Source of the DNA: Sphingopyxis sp. QXT-31
GTDB taxonomy: Bacteria; Pseudomonadota; Alphaproteobacteria; Sphingomonadales; Sphingomonadaceae
DNA: 64,000 nt
Assembly: GCF_001984035.1 (NCBI RefSeq)
Contig: NZ_CP019449.1
Location: forward strand, 62,001 to 126,000
Direction: 5' to 3'
Shown: in pieces, positions 9,076-16,889 of the stretch
Layout: each line of letters begins with the position of its first letter
Position numbering within the stretch: the first letter of the stretch is position 1
Notes under the pieces: generated by a model
What the model was told of the DNA's origin: nothing
The model's database searches: none
Seen by the model: the letters and a program-made list of their open reading frames with translations, nothing else
Translations under genes and position numbers: made by a program

Positions 9076-11031
9076 ATGTCGGGTCGAGCAATATTGAAGT
9101 GGATTACGGGTGCATTGCTTCTGGCCGGCACCGGGCCGGGAGCGATGGCGGCTGAGCCGGCAGCGAAGGCGGCCGAAGAGCGTCCGGCGCGAATCGCGAC
9201 TGCCGATCTGGCGCAACTACCAGATTTTTCCGACGTGAAGCTGTCGCCCGATGGCCAGCGCATCCTCTATCGCGGCCGGGTCGGCGGAAAGCCGTTCATC
9301 GCCTATCGGCCCCTGAACGACAGCAACAAGGTGTCCTTCGGAATCCCCGACAAGGCAGAGGTGGCCTGGATTCGCTGGGCGGGCAACAGCCGGATCCTGA
9401 TCGCGGTGGGCATGAACGTCCAATATTTCGGCGAGGAAGCGCGCGGCACCTATCTGGTGCTCCACGATACGGTGACCGGGGTGTCGAGCGTCATCCGCCG
9501 CAAGGATCAGGGGCTCGAGGGCGACGACGTGCTGTATGTCGATCCCGAAGGGCAATATCTGCTCCTTTCGATCCAGAAGACCATCTACGACTATCCGTCG
9601 GTCTTTCGCGTGACGCTGCCCGACGGCAAGATGACCGAGATCGTCAAGGCCCGGCAGCCGGTATGGGAATGGTATGCCGACGAGGCGGGGATCGTCCGCA
9701 TCGGCGTCGGCTGGGAAGCCCGGAAGGCCAAATTCTTCTACCGCCGCGCCGCCGAGGAGCGCTTCGAGATGATCGGCGCGGTGCGGCCCGACGAAGAGGA
9801 CGACTGGATCGATGTCGCGCGCGTCGTGCGGGGATCGGACGAAGGCTATGTCCTCAGCGACAAGAAAACGGGGCGCAAGGCGCTGTATAAATTCAACTAC
9901 CGGACACGCGAGATCGGCGATCTCGTCTATGGCAACGAAAAATATGACATCGACGACTATTGGTTGAACGACGACGGCTCGGTGCTGGAGGGCGCATCCT
10001 ACACCGACGATCGCGACCGGGTATATTGGTTCGACGAGGCGAAGAAGAAGCAGCAGGTCCAGATCGACAAGGCGCTTGCCGACCAGCAGGCGTGGGTCAC
10101 CTCGCGCAGCCGCGACGGACAGCGGATGCTGGTGCTCGCGACGGCCCCGCACGATCCCGGCGCCTATTATCTGCTCGACAGGGCGACGCGCGAGATGGCC
10201 TTTCTGGGCGCGCTGCAGGCCAGCCTGCCGCCCGAGCAATTCGCGACGACCAAGGCGGTCTCGTACCGGGCGCGCGACGGCATGGAGATTCCGGCGTTCT
10301 TGACGCTGCCCAAGGGTCGCGACCCCAAGGGCTTGCCGCTGATCATCTTTCCCCATGGCGGACCCTATGGCGTACGCGACAAGCTGGAATATGACGCGCA
10401 GGTCCAGTTGATGGCCAATCGCGGCTATGCCGTGCTGCAACCCAATTACCGCGGGTCGGGGGGCTATGGCACCTCGTTCGACGACGCGGGGCGCGGCCAG
10501 ATCGGCGTCAAGATGCAGGACGATCTGGACGACGGGATGGACTGGCTGGCGGAACAAGGCGTCATCGACAAGAGCCGGGTGTGCGTCGTCGGCGCGTCCT
10601 ACGGCGGCTATGCGGCGCTATGGGCGGTGATGCGCAACCCCGAACGCTATCGCTGCGCCGCCAGCTTCGCCGGCGTCACCGACTGGGCGGCGATCCTGAA
10701 ATATGACCGGCGCTTCTTCTCGAAGAAGGGCCGGGCCAAATGGGAAGCGCGGGTGACCGGCGACGCCACGCTGGACCTGTCGTCGGTGTCGCCGATCCAG
10801 CAGGTCGCGCGGTTGACCCGGCCGGTGCTGATCGCGCATGGTGACGACGACAGCATCGTGCCGGTCAGCCAGTCGAAGAAGCTGGTGGCCGCGCTCAAGA
10901 AATCCGGAAACCTCGATTTCGAATATCGGGAATATCCGGGGGAGGGGCATGGCTTCTCGGATCCCGCGAACCAGAAGGACTGGTTCGACCGGCTCGACGC
11001 CTTCCTCGCGAAGCATAATCCGGCGGGGTGA
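9076..11031 (+). CDS. S9 family peptidase (prolyl oligopeptidase-like), secreted
   Basis: A 651-residue serine peptidase with an N-terminal signal peptide (about 1-26, ending A-M-A), so it acts in the periplasm or outside. Residues 40-380 form a beta-propeller with Tyr/Trp-rich blades. The C-terminal alpha/beta hydrolase domain has the nucleophile Ser508 in G-A-S-Y-G-G-Y, Asp592 in H-G-D-D-D-S-I-V and His625 in G-E-G-H-G-F. The G-x-S-Y-G-G motif places it with acylaminoacyl-peptidase/DPP-IV-like S9 enzymes, which are abundant in sphingomonads for peptide use. It stands alone between the cupin gene and infA. Confidence 0.93.
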   Translation: MSGRAILKWITGALLLAGTGPGAMAAEPAAKAAEERPARIATADLAQLPDFSDVKLSPDGQRILYRGRVGGKPFIAYRPLNDSNKVSFGIPDKAEVAWIRWAGNSRILIAVGMNVQYFGEEARGTYLVLHDTVTGVSSVIRRKDQGLEGDDVLYVDPEGQYLLLSIQKTIYDYPSVFRVTLPDGKMTEIVKARQPVWEWYADEAGIVRIGVGWEARKAKFFYRRAAEERFEMIGAVRPDEEDDWIDVARVVRGSDEGYVLSDKKTGRKALYKFNYRTREIGDLVYGNEKYDIDDYWLNDDGSVLEGASYTDDRDRVYWFDEAKKKQQVQIDKALADQQAWVTSRSRDGQRMLVLATAPHDPGAYYLLDRATREMAFLGALQASLPPEQFATTKAVSYRARDGMEIPAFLTLPKGRDPKGLPLIIFPHGGPYGVRDKLEYDAQVQLMANRGYAVLQPNYRGSGGYGTSFDDAGRGQIGVKMQDDLDDGMDWLAEQGVIDKSRVCVVGASYGGYAALWAVMRNPERYRCAASFAGVTDWAAILKYDRRFFSKKGRAKWEARVTGDATLDLSSVSPIQQVARLTRPVLIAHGDDDSIVPVSQSKKLVAALKKSGNLDFEYREYPGEGHGFSDPANQKDWFDRLDAFLAKHNPAG

Positions 11032-11055
11032 CAGACCGCTTCCCATCGCCCCGAT

Positions 11056-11086
11056 TTGCGGCTATGGGCGCGCATCCTGTTTATTA
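11056..11086 (+). promoter_or_regulatory. Possible infA promoter
   Basis: TTGCGG at 11056-11061 and TTATTA at 11081-11086 resemble -35 and -10 boxes for the housekeeping sigma factor. The spacing of 19 bases is longer than ideal. The 70-base gap upstream of infA is AT-richer than its flanks and is the only obvious place for a promoter of the infA-maf-RNase-yacG group. Confidence 0.3.
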
Positions 11087-11104
11087 CAGACCGTTTGAGG
11101 ATTG

Positions 11105-11323
11105 ATGGCGAAAGAAGAACTTCTGGAAATGCGCGGCCAGGTGGTCGAACTGCTTCCTAACGCGATGTTTCGCGTCAAACTGGAAAATGACCACGAGATT
11201 CTCGGCCACACGGCCGGCAAGATGCGCAAGAACCGCATTCGCGTTCTCGTCGGCGACGAAGTGCTCGTCGAACTGACCCCCTATGACCTGACCAAGGGTC
11301 GGATCACCTATCGCTTCAAGTGA
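11105..11323 (+). CDS. infA: Translation initiation factor IF-1
   Basis: A 72-residue S1/OB-fold protein, the exact usual length of IF-1. It starts M-A-K-E-E-L and contains the [14 protein letters not shown] core and the G-R-I-T-Y-R end. IF-1 binds the A site of the 30S subunit during initiation. A TTG one codon earlier is in frame, but the ATG at 11105 gives the canonical N-terminus. The stop overlaps the GTG start of maf. Confidence 0.97.
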   Translation: MAKEELLEMRGQVVELLPNAMFRVKLENDHEILGHTAGKMRKNRIRVLVGDEVLVELTPYDLTKGRITYRFK

Positions 11324-11910
11324 GCGGCGCGGCTACGATGCCCGCGCTCGTTCTCGCTTCGACGTCGCCGCGGAGGCTCGAACTGCTCGCGCGCATCGGC
11401 GTGACGCCGGCGCGCATCGCGGCCCCCGAAATCGACGAAACGCCGTTGAAGGGCGAGCTGCCGCGCGCCTATGTCGCGCGGCTTGCGGAGGGCAAGGCGC
11501 TGGCGGTCGAACGCGCCGCGGACGAGGTCGTGCTCGCGGGCGACACCACCGTCGCGGTCGGTCGCCGTATCCTCGAAAAGCCCGCCGACGAGGCCGACCT
11601 CCGCCGCATGCTCGGCCTCTTGTCGGGGCGGCGGCACCATGTCTGGTCGGCGGTCTGTGTCGTCGGCCCCGACGGCAAGACGCGCGTGCGCACCGTCGAC
11701 ACGATCGTCGCCTTCAAGGCGCTGAGCTCCGCCGAGATCGACTGGTATGTCGCCAGCGGCGAGGGGATGGGCAAGGCGGGCGGCTATGCGATCCAGGGCC
11801 GCGCCGAAAGCTTCGTGCGCTTCCTGTCGGGCAGCCATTCGAACGTCGTCGGCCTGCCTTTGTTCGAGACGCGCAGCCTGCTCTCCGCCGCGGGCGTGGC
11901 TTTTGGCTGA
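11320..11910 (+). CDS. maf: Maf/YhdE-type nucleotide pyrophosphatase
   Basis: A 196-residue Maf-family nucleoside triphosphate pyrophosphatase, expected to hydrolyse non-canonical or modified nucleotides; the YhdE branch prefers dTTP/UTP. The N-terminal [10 protein letters not shown] motif, the D-T-T-V motif (about 70), the E-K-P stretch and the [11 protein letters not shown] motif (about 148-158) are all present. The start is a GTG overlapping the infA stop; an alternative ATG at 11338 would remove six residues and still keep the fold. The gene ends just inside the start of the RNase gene. Confidence 0.92.
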   Translation: MSGAATMPALVLASTSPRRLELLARIGVTPARIAAPEIDETPLKGELPRAYVARLAEGKALAVERAADEVVLAGDTTVAVGRRILEKPADEADLRRMLGLLSGRRHHVWSAVCVVGPDGKTRVRTVDTIVAFKALSSAEIDWYVASGEGMGKAGGYAIQGRAESFVRFLSGSHSNVVGLPLFETRSLLSAAGVAFG

Positions 11911-12877
11911 GTGGCTCTACGAGGCCGGGATCGGCGAGGCGCGCGCCGCGCTGGTCGCGGACGGGCGGATCGTCGAGGCCCGGATCGAGCGCGAGGGGGA
12001 GGGGCCGCGGATCGGCGCGATCCTCGAAGCAAGGCTGGCCGAGCCCGGCAAGCTGGTCCTCGATGCGCCGGGCGAACCCGTGGCGACGATTGCCGGGCTG
12101 CCGGCTGCCATTTCGCTGGGCAGCAAACTCACCGTTGAGGTGACCCGCATGGCGCTGCGCGAACGCGGTCGTGACAAACCGGCGCGCGCGCGGCTTGCCG
12201 AGCCGGGCGCGGTACTGGCCGACGGACCCGACCTGCGCGCGCGGCTGGCTGCGAGCGACATTCCCGTGACCGATATCGGCGCGCACGGCCCCGACCGGCT
12301 CGAAGCGGCGGGCTGGTCCGAACTGATCGACCATGTCCGCTCCGGCCACTGGCCCTTTCCCGGCGGCGCGCTCTGGGTCGATACGACCCCCGCGATGACG
12401 CTGATCGACATTGACGGCGAAGGCGATGCATTCGCGCTCGCTAGGGCCGGTGCCGTCGCCGCCGTGCAGGTCATCCGCTGCTGCGGCATCGGCGGGTCGA
12501 TCGGGATCGACTTTCCCTCGCTGCGCAGCCGGGCCGAGCGGCTGGCGGTCGACGCGCTGGTCGACGAAAACCTGCCGCAACCCTTCGAGCGCACGGGGAC
12601 CAACGGTTTCGGCCTGATGCAGATCATCCGCCGCCGCGAGCGCCCCTCGCTGGTCGAGCAGATCCGTTTCGACCCCGTCGCCACCGACGCCGCGCTCCTG
12701 CTGCGCCACGCCGAACGCGCGGTAAGGACGGGGGTGCTGACGCTGACCACGCGTCCGAAGGTCGCCGATCATATTGCGGCGCGCCCGGACTGGACCCATA
12801 TGCTGCAGACCCGCACCGGGCGCCCGGTCGGGATCGTCGCCGATTGTACCATCAAAGGACCGGGCCATGCCCAATAA
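11903..12877 (+). CDS. Short ribonuclease E/G family protein
   Basis: A 324-residue relative of the catalytic half of RNase E/G. The predicted catalytic Asp pair is kept: D169 in T-L-I-D-I-D-G and D203 in S-I-G-I-D-F-P, matching D303 and D346 of E. coli RNase E. The S1-like part near the N-terminus is reduced, and the C-terminal Zn-link (C-P-x-C) and degradosome scaffold are absent, so it is much shorter than RNase G (about 489 residues). The start chosen is a TTG at 11903 giving M-A-E-W-L-Y-E-A-G, overlapping the maf stop by eight bases; no ATG or GTG fits the family's N-terminus. It may trim rRNA or mRNA, or may have a specialised role. Confidence 0.82.
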   Translation: MAEWLYEAGIGEARAALVADGRIVEARIEREGEGPRIGAILEARLAEPGKLVLDAPGEPVATIAGLPAAISLGSKLTVEVTRMALRERGRDKPARARLAEPGAVLADGPDLRARLAASDIPVTDIGAHGPDRLEAAGWSELIDHVRSGHWPFPGGALWVDTTPAMTLIDIDGEGDAFALARAGAVAAVQVIRCCGIGGSIGIDFPSLRSRAERLAVDALVDENLPQPFERTGTNGFGLMQIIRRRERPSLVEQIRFDPVATDAALLLRHAERAVRTGVLTLTTRPKVADHIAARPDWTHMLQTRTGRPVGIVADCTIKGPGHAQ

Positions 12878-13061
12878 TGCATCCGCCTGGCCGCGTGCCT
12901 GCCCACTCTGCGGCAAGCCGCGCGCCGAGGAGCACAAGCCTTTCTGCAGCCGCGGCTGCCGCGACCGCGACCTGCTCAACTGGTTCGGCGAGGACTATCG
13001 CGTGCCCGCCGACCAGCCGCCCGACGGCATCGCCGACGTCGACAATTTCACCGACGAATAG
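12867..13061 (+). CDS. yacG: DNA gyrase inhibitor YacG
   Basis: A 64-residue zinc protein with C-P-x-C near the N-terminus and C-x3-C later (C-P-L-C and F-C-S-R-G-C), the four-cysteine zinc finger of YacG. The following R-D-R-D-L-L-N-W-F helix is also conserved. YacG binds GyrB and inhibits gyrase in E. coli. The ATG lies inside the end of the RNase gene (11-base overlap), as in other alphaproteobacteria with the maf-RNase-yacG order. It is the last gene of this group before tRNA-Phe. Confidence 0.93.
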   Translation: MPNNASAWPRACPLCGKPRAEEHKPFCSRGCRDRDLLNWFGEDYRVPADQPPDGIADVDNFTDE

Positions 13062-13155
13062 GCGCAAAATAAGCGCAACAAAGGTGCTGGACAGGACGCG
13101 AAGCCCTGCCTATAGCCGCCGCTCGCCAGCGGCCCGGTCGGTCCGCGAGGCCCGT

Positions 13156-13231
13156 GCCTGGGTAGCTCAGTTGGTAGAGCATGCGACTGAAAATCGCAGT
13201 GTCGGCGGTTCGATCCCGTCCCCAGGCACCA
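13156..13231 (+). tRNA. tRNA-Phe (GAA)
   Basis: A 76-base cloverleaf with acceptor stem GCCTGGG/CCCAGGC, D arm GCTCAGTTGGTAGAGC, an anticodon stem TGCGA/TCGCA around the loop CTGAAAA (anticodon GAA), a T arm GGCGG-TTCGATC-CCGTC with one G-U pair, discriminator A and an encoded CCA end. Position 8 is T and 9 is A as expected. Phenylalanine is assigned from the GAA anticodon. Confidence 0.97.
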
Positions 13232-13236
13232 TTATT

Positions 13237-13641
13237 TCAGGGCAAGGGCAATTTGGCTTCGGGCAGTGCAAGCAGCTCGTCCTTCGTCATCGAGGTGGCG
13301 AGATCGGTTTCATTGTCGCGGACGACGGTGGTGAGTCCGAGCACCGGCAGTTCGACATAGCGGTCGGGATTGCTCCCCTCGAGCTCGACCAGCAATCGAT
13401 CGACCTTTCCGTCAGGCGCCCGCAACACCTGCGCCACATCGCCGACTTCCTTGCCGTCGGCGCCGACGATATCGACGTTGAGCAGCTGCGCTTCGCTGAG
13501 TCCGAAAGCGGCGGGGACGGGTCCCGCAACCGTGGCACTTGTTTCGGCCGTCTTTTCGAGCCTTTCTTCGGCCGCATCGTCGGAATTGGTGCAGGCTGCA
13601 AGCAAGGTCGCCGAAGCGGCGAGAAGAATGAAGGTGCGCAT
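13237..13641 (-). CDS. PRC-barrel-like lipoprotein
   Basis: A 134-residue protein whose first 17 residues form a lipoprotein signal (M-R-T-F-I-L-L... ending L-L-A-A-C), so it is probably anchored to a membrane facing the periplasm. Residues 50-125 resemble a PRC-barrel domain (N-V-D-I-V-G-A-D-G-K-E-V-G-D-V, then V-E-L-E-G and the V-R-D-N-E block). The start at 13641 is preferred over an in-frame TTG six codons upstream, because the AGGA ribosome site lies between the two. The gene is convergent with tRNA-Phe and ends five bases from it. Function unknown. Confidence 0.72.
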   Translation of the reverse strand: MRTFILLAASATLLAACTNSDDAAEERLEKTAETSATVAGPVPAAFGLSEAQLLNVDIVGADGKEVGDVAQVLRAPDGKVDRLLVELEGSNPDRYVELPVLGLTTVVRDNETDLATSMTKDELLALPEAKLPLP

Positions 13642-14075
13642 GCGTTTGTCCTTTTGCAAAAAGATGACGCGAAAACGTCGCCTTCTCCGGCTTGGTTGCC
13701 GAGCATGTCAGGGGTGTCCCGTAGCGATACGGATCGGCATCCGAAAACCAGCGGCATCGCTGGGCCGATAGCGATGAAGCTAACCCCGACCGCGTTTCGC
13801 GCGACTTCTCCGCACCCTTCGTTAATCTCGCCGCATTCCCGGACGCGAGGCGCTGCCGTGGGGTAATTTGCGGCCGCCCAGTGTTGGCGTCGCTTTTCGC
13901 TTTATGTTGCGGTGCAAACTGTTGCTTTTTGGCCACTAATCCCCCGAAAAACTTTTGGGTGACGCCGCGCCGCGTTGACGCGGCGTACCGGGCGATTAGA
14001 GCGGCGAGTTCCCGTCGGAGCATCCCCTCCTTTGGCCGCAACGCCACGCTTCGCCGGGTTGGAGAGAGAGACCCC
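13642..14075. other. Intergenic region upstream of TonB receptor
   Basis: A 434-base gap between divergent genes. It holds no convincing coding region; an open frame running into the receptor from upstream lacks a ribosome site and has no signal peptide. Visible items are a hairpin with arms ACGCCGCG/CGCGGCGT (13962-13986) and an AT-richer stretch near 13895-13960 that is a likely promoter region. A GGAGAGAGAG ribosome site at 14061-14070 precedes the receptor ATG. Confidence 0.5.
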
Positions 14076-16745
14076 ATGACCTTGCGCAACATTTTGTTGG
14101 GCGCCACCATGCTGTGCGCCGCGACCACCCCCGCTTTCACCTATGCCCAGGAGGCCGCGCCGGCCGATGGCGCCGCCGCCGCCGTGGAAGACACCACCGA
14201 TTACGGCAATGAGATCATCGTCACCGCGTCGAAGCGGTCACAGACGCTGCAGGATACCCCGGTCGCCGTTTCGGTGACGTCGGCGGCGCAGCTCGAGGAA
14301 TCGCAGATTCGCGACCTCATCGACCTGCAAACGTCGGTGCCCAGCCTGCGCGTTTCGCAGCTGCAGTCGAGCGCCAATACCAACTTCATCATCCGCGGCT
14401 TCGGCAATGGCGCCAACAATGCCGGCATCGAACCGTCGGTCGGCGTCTTCATCGACGGCGTCTATCGCTCGCGTTCGGCCGCCCAGATCGGCGATCTTCC
14501 CAATGTCGAACGCATCGAGGTGCTGCGCGGCCCGCAGTCAACCTTGTTCGGCAAGAACGCATCGGCGGGCGTCATCAGCATCGTCACGCAAAAGCCGCAA
14601 TATGAGTTCGGCGGTTCGGTCGAGGCGACCTATGGCAATTTCGATGCGATCACCGTCAAGGGCGACGTCACCGGACCGATCGGCGACACCGTCGCCTTTT
14701 CGATCGGCGGCAGCTACAACCGCCGTGACGGTTATGCTCAGGACCTGAAGCTCGGCACCGACGTCAACGACCGCAACCGCTGGGGCGTGCGCGGACAGTT
14801 GCTGTTCGAACCGACCGATGCGCTGTCGATCCGCCTGATCGGCGATTACGACAAGATCGACGAGAATTGCTGCATCGCCGGCAACGTCATCGCCGGGCCG
14901 ACCGTCGCGATCACCAATGCGCTGGCCGGCGGCCCGAGCGTCGATGCCAACAATCCCTTCTCGTACGATGTGTACAACAACTTCCTGTCGTCGAACGAGA
15001 TCGAGAACTACGGCGGATCGGCGCAGATCGATTATGATCTGGGCAGCCTGGCGCTCACCTCGATCACCGCTTATCGTCAGGTGCGCGCGCTGACCAACCA
15101 GGATTCGGACTTCACCGGCGCCGACCTGATCGGCGAGAACAGCCAGGATCTGGGAATCGACACCTTCACCCAGGAGTTCCGCGTCACGTCGGACTTCGAT
15201 GGCCCGTTCAACTTCCTGCTCGGCGGCTATTATTTCAACGAGAAGATCGACCAGAAGAACGACATCCGCTTCGGCACCCAGTTCCGGCCCTATGCCGACC
15301 AACTGATCCGCGCGTCGAGCTCCAATGCGCTCAATGTCAATACGCTCGAGGCGTTGCTGAGTTCGGCGAACGGCACCAACTATACGGGCAGCTTCTTCCG
15401 TGCCGGTGACGGACTCGACGAAGCCTATACGCTGAAGGACGAAGCCTTCTCGATCTTTGGCACGGTTGATTTCGAAGTCACCGATCGGCTGACGCTGACC
15501 CTGGGCGGCAACTACACCAAGGATCGCAAGCGCTTCACCACCAACGTCATCAGCAGCGACGTATTTTCGGGCATCGACCTTGCCGGCTCGGGCGGACGAG
15601 TGCTGGCGCAGCAGGCGATCGCAACGCAGGTCGGCACCTTGCTTGGCCTGCCCGCCGGCCAGCTTGCCAGTGCCGCACAGATCCAGGCCTTTGCGCAGGC
15701 GCAGCCCGCCGGGTTTGGTCAGATCGTGGCCGGTGCCAACCAGTTCGGTGCGCTCAACGCCAATCTGACGACAGCGCAGGCCGCGGCCGATGGCAATCCG
15801 CTCACCGTCGGCAACCCGTTCCTGGCGCTGCGCCCGTTTCAGTTCCTGCCGCCGTTCCTCAACGTGCCGAACGCGGTCGAGCCCGGCAAGACGAACGACA
15901 GCGATTTCTCGTACAGCGTTCGCGCCGCTTATGAACTGACCGACACGGTCAACGTCTATGCGACCTATGCGACGGGCTTCAAGGCGAGCTCGGTCAACCT
16001 GTCGCGCGACAGCCGTCCGTTGGCGTCCGATCTGCCCGCGATCATCGCTGGCGGGCTTGGCGTGCCCAATCTGGGAACGGGTTCGCGTTTCGCCGATCCC
16101 GAAGAATCGACCGTTTACGAGTTCGGCCTGAAAGGCCAGTGGTCGGTCGCCGCGGTCAACGTCGCCGTGTTCAAGCAGTCGATCAAGGGCTTCCAGTCGA
16201 ACATCTTCACCGGAACCGGCTTCGCACTCGCCAACGCCGGCAAGCAGTCGACCTTCGGGATCGAGTTCGACGGTTCGGTGCGTCCGGTCGACGGGCTCAA
16301 CCTGACCCTCGCGGCCACCTATCTCGACGCCAAATACGACAGCTTCGTCAACTCGGCGTTCGGCGATCTCTCGGGCACCACGCCCGCCGGCATCCCTGAA
16401 TTGTCGATGTCGATCGGTGGCACCTACACCTATGAGTTCGCCGGCGGAACGCGCGCTGTGGCGCATGTCGACTATGCGTATGAAAGTCCGGTCCAGATCG
16501 TCGAAGGCCTCGGCAACGGCATTCCGCAGAGCGTCGCGCAGAATCTGAAGCGCGAAGTCAACTCGCTCAATGCGTCGTTCACCGTCAAGCTGAACAATGG
16601 CTTCGAGCTGGGCGTGTGGGGTCGCAACCTGACCAACGCGCAGTATCTGACGACCATTTTCCCGGCCGTCGCGCAGGCGGGCAGCGTATCCGGCTATCCC
16701 AGCCAGCCGCGCACCTATGGTGTCACCGGCCGCTTCAAATTCTAA
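14076..16745 (+). CDS. TonB-dependent outer-membrane receptor
   Basis: An 889-residue outer-membrane active transporter. A signal peptide of about 25 residues ends A-Q-E. The TonB-box region reads E-I-I-V-T-A-S-K-R, followed by the plug domain (R-G-F-G near 106, I-E-V-L-R-G-P-Q-S-T-L-F-G near 147) and a 22-strand barrel ending in Phe. Family: TonB-dependent receptor of the kind that sphingomonads use for carbohydrates, aromatic compounds or siderophores; the substrate cannot be told from sequence. The ATG follows a strong GGAGAG site. It faces another receptor and shares a terminator with it. An adjacent regulator or enzyme that would hint at a substrate is absent. Confidence 0.93.
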   Translation: MTLRNILLGATMLCAATTPAFTYAQEAAPADGAAAAVEDTTDYGNEIIVTASKRSQTLQDTPVAVSVTSAAQLEESQIRDLIDLQTSVPSLRVSQLQSSANTNFIIRGFGNGANNAGIEPSVGVFIDGVYRSRSAAQIGDLPNVERIEVLRGPQSTLFGKNASAGVISIVTQKPQYEFGGSVEATYGNFDAITVKGDVTGPIGDTVAFSIGGSYNRRDGYAQDLKLGTDVNDRNRWGVRGQLLFEPTDALSIRLIGDYDKIDENCCIAGNVIAGPTVAITNALAGGPSVDANNPFSYDVYNNFLSSNEIENYGGSAQIDYDLGSLALTSITAYRQVRALTNQDSDFTGADLIGENSQDLGIDTFTQEFRVTSDFDGPFNFLLGGYYFNEKIDQKNDIRFGTQFRPYADQLIRASSSNALNVNTLEALLSSANGTNYTGSFFRAGDGLDEAYTLKDEAFSIFGTVDFEVTDRLTLTLGGNYTKDRKRFTTNVISSDVFSGIDLAGSGGRVLAQQAIATQVGTLLGLPAGQLASAAQIQAFAQAQPAGFGQIVAGANQFGALNANLTTAQAAADGNPLTVGNPFLALRPFQFLPPFLNVPNAVEPGKTNDSDFSYSVRAAYELTDTVNVYATYATGFKASSVNLSRDSRPLASDLPAIIAGGLGVPNLGTGSRFADPEESTVYEFGLKGQWSVAAVNVAVFKQSIKGFQSNIFTGTGFALANAGKQSTFGIEFDGSVRPVDGLNLTLAATYLDAKYDSFVNSAFGDLSGTTPAGIPELSMSIGGTYTYEFAGGTRAVAHVDYAYESPVQIVEGLGNGIPQSVAQNLKREVNSLNASFTVKLNNGFELGVWGRNLTNAQYLTTIFPAVAQAGSVSGYPSQPRTYGVTGRFKF

Positions 16746-16827
16746 CAAACCGGGGAGAGTGAGGGGCGGTTTGTCCGCTCCTCTCTTTCGGGTCTTTGGG
16801 CTTTCGGTTCACCGCCTTCGGGCATGG

Positions 16828-16867
16828 AAAAACCCGGCCTCTCCGCCGAGAGGCCGGGTTTTCTTTT
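16828..16867. terminator. Bidirectional rho-independent terminator
   Basis: A perfect 15-bp stem of the form AAAACCCGGCCTCTC-cgcc-GAGAGGCCGGGTTTT, with A-runs on the left and T-runs on the right. It therefore gives a GC-rich hairpin plus U-tract on either strand. It lies between the ends of two convergent TonB receptor genes and can stop both transcripts. Confidence 0.95.
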
Positions 16868-16889
16868 GGGCGTCGCCGCCCGGGGAAGT

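Noticed and set aside
13881..14075. N-terminal extension of the first TonB receptor
   Set aside because: A signal peptide starts at the ATG at 14076 behind a strong ribosome site; the extension is composed of intergenic sequence.
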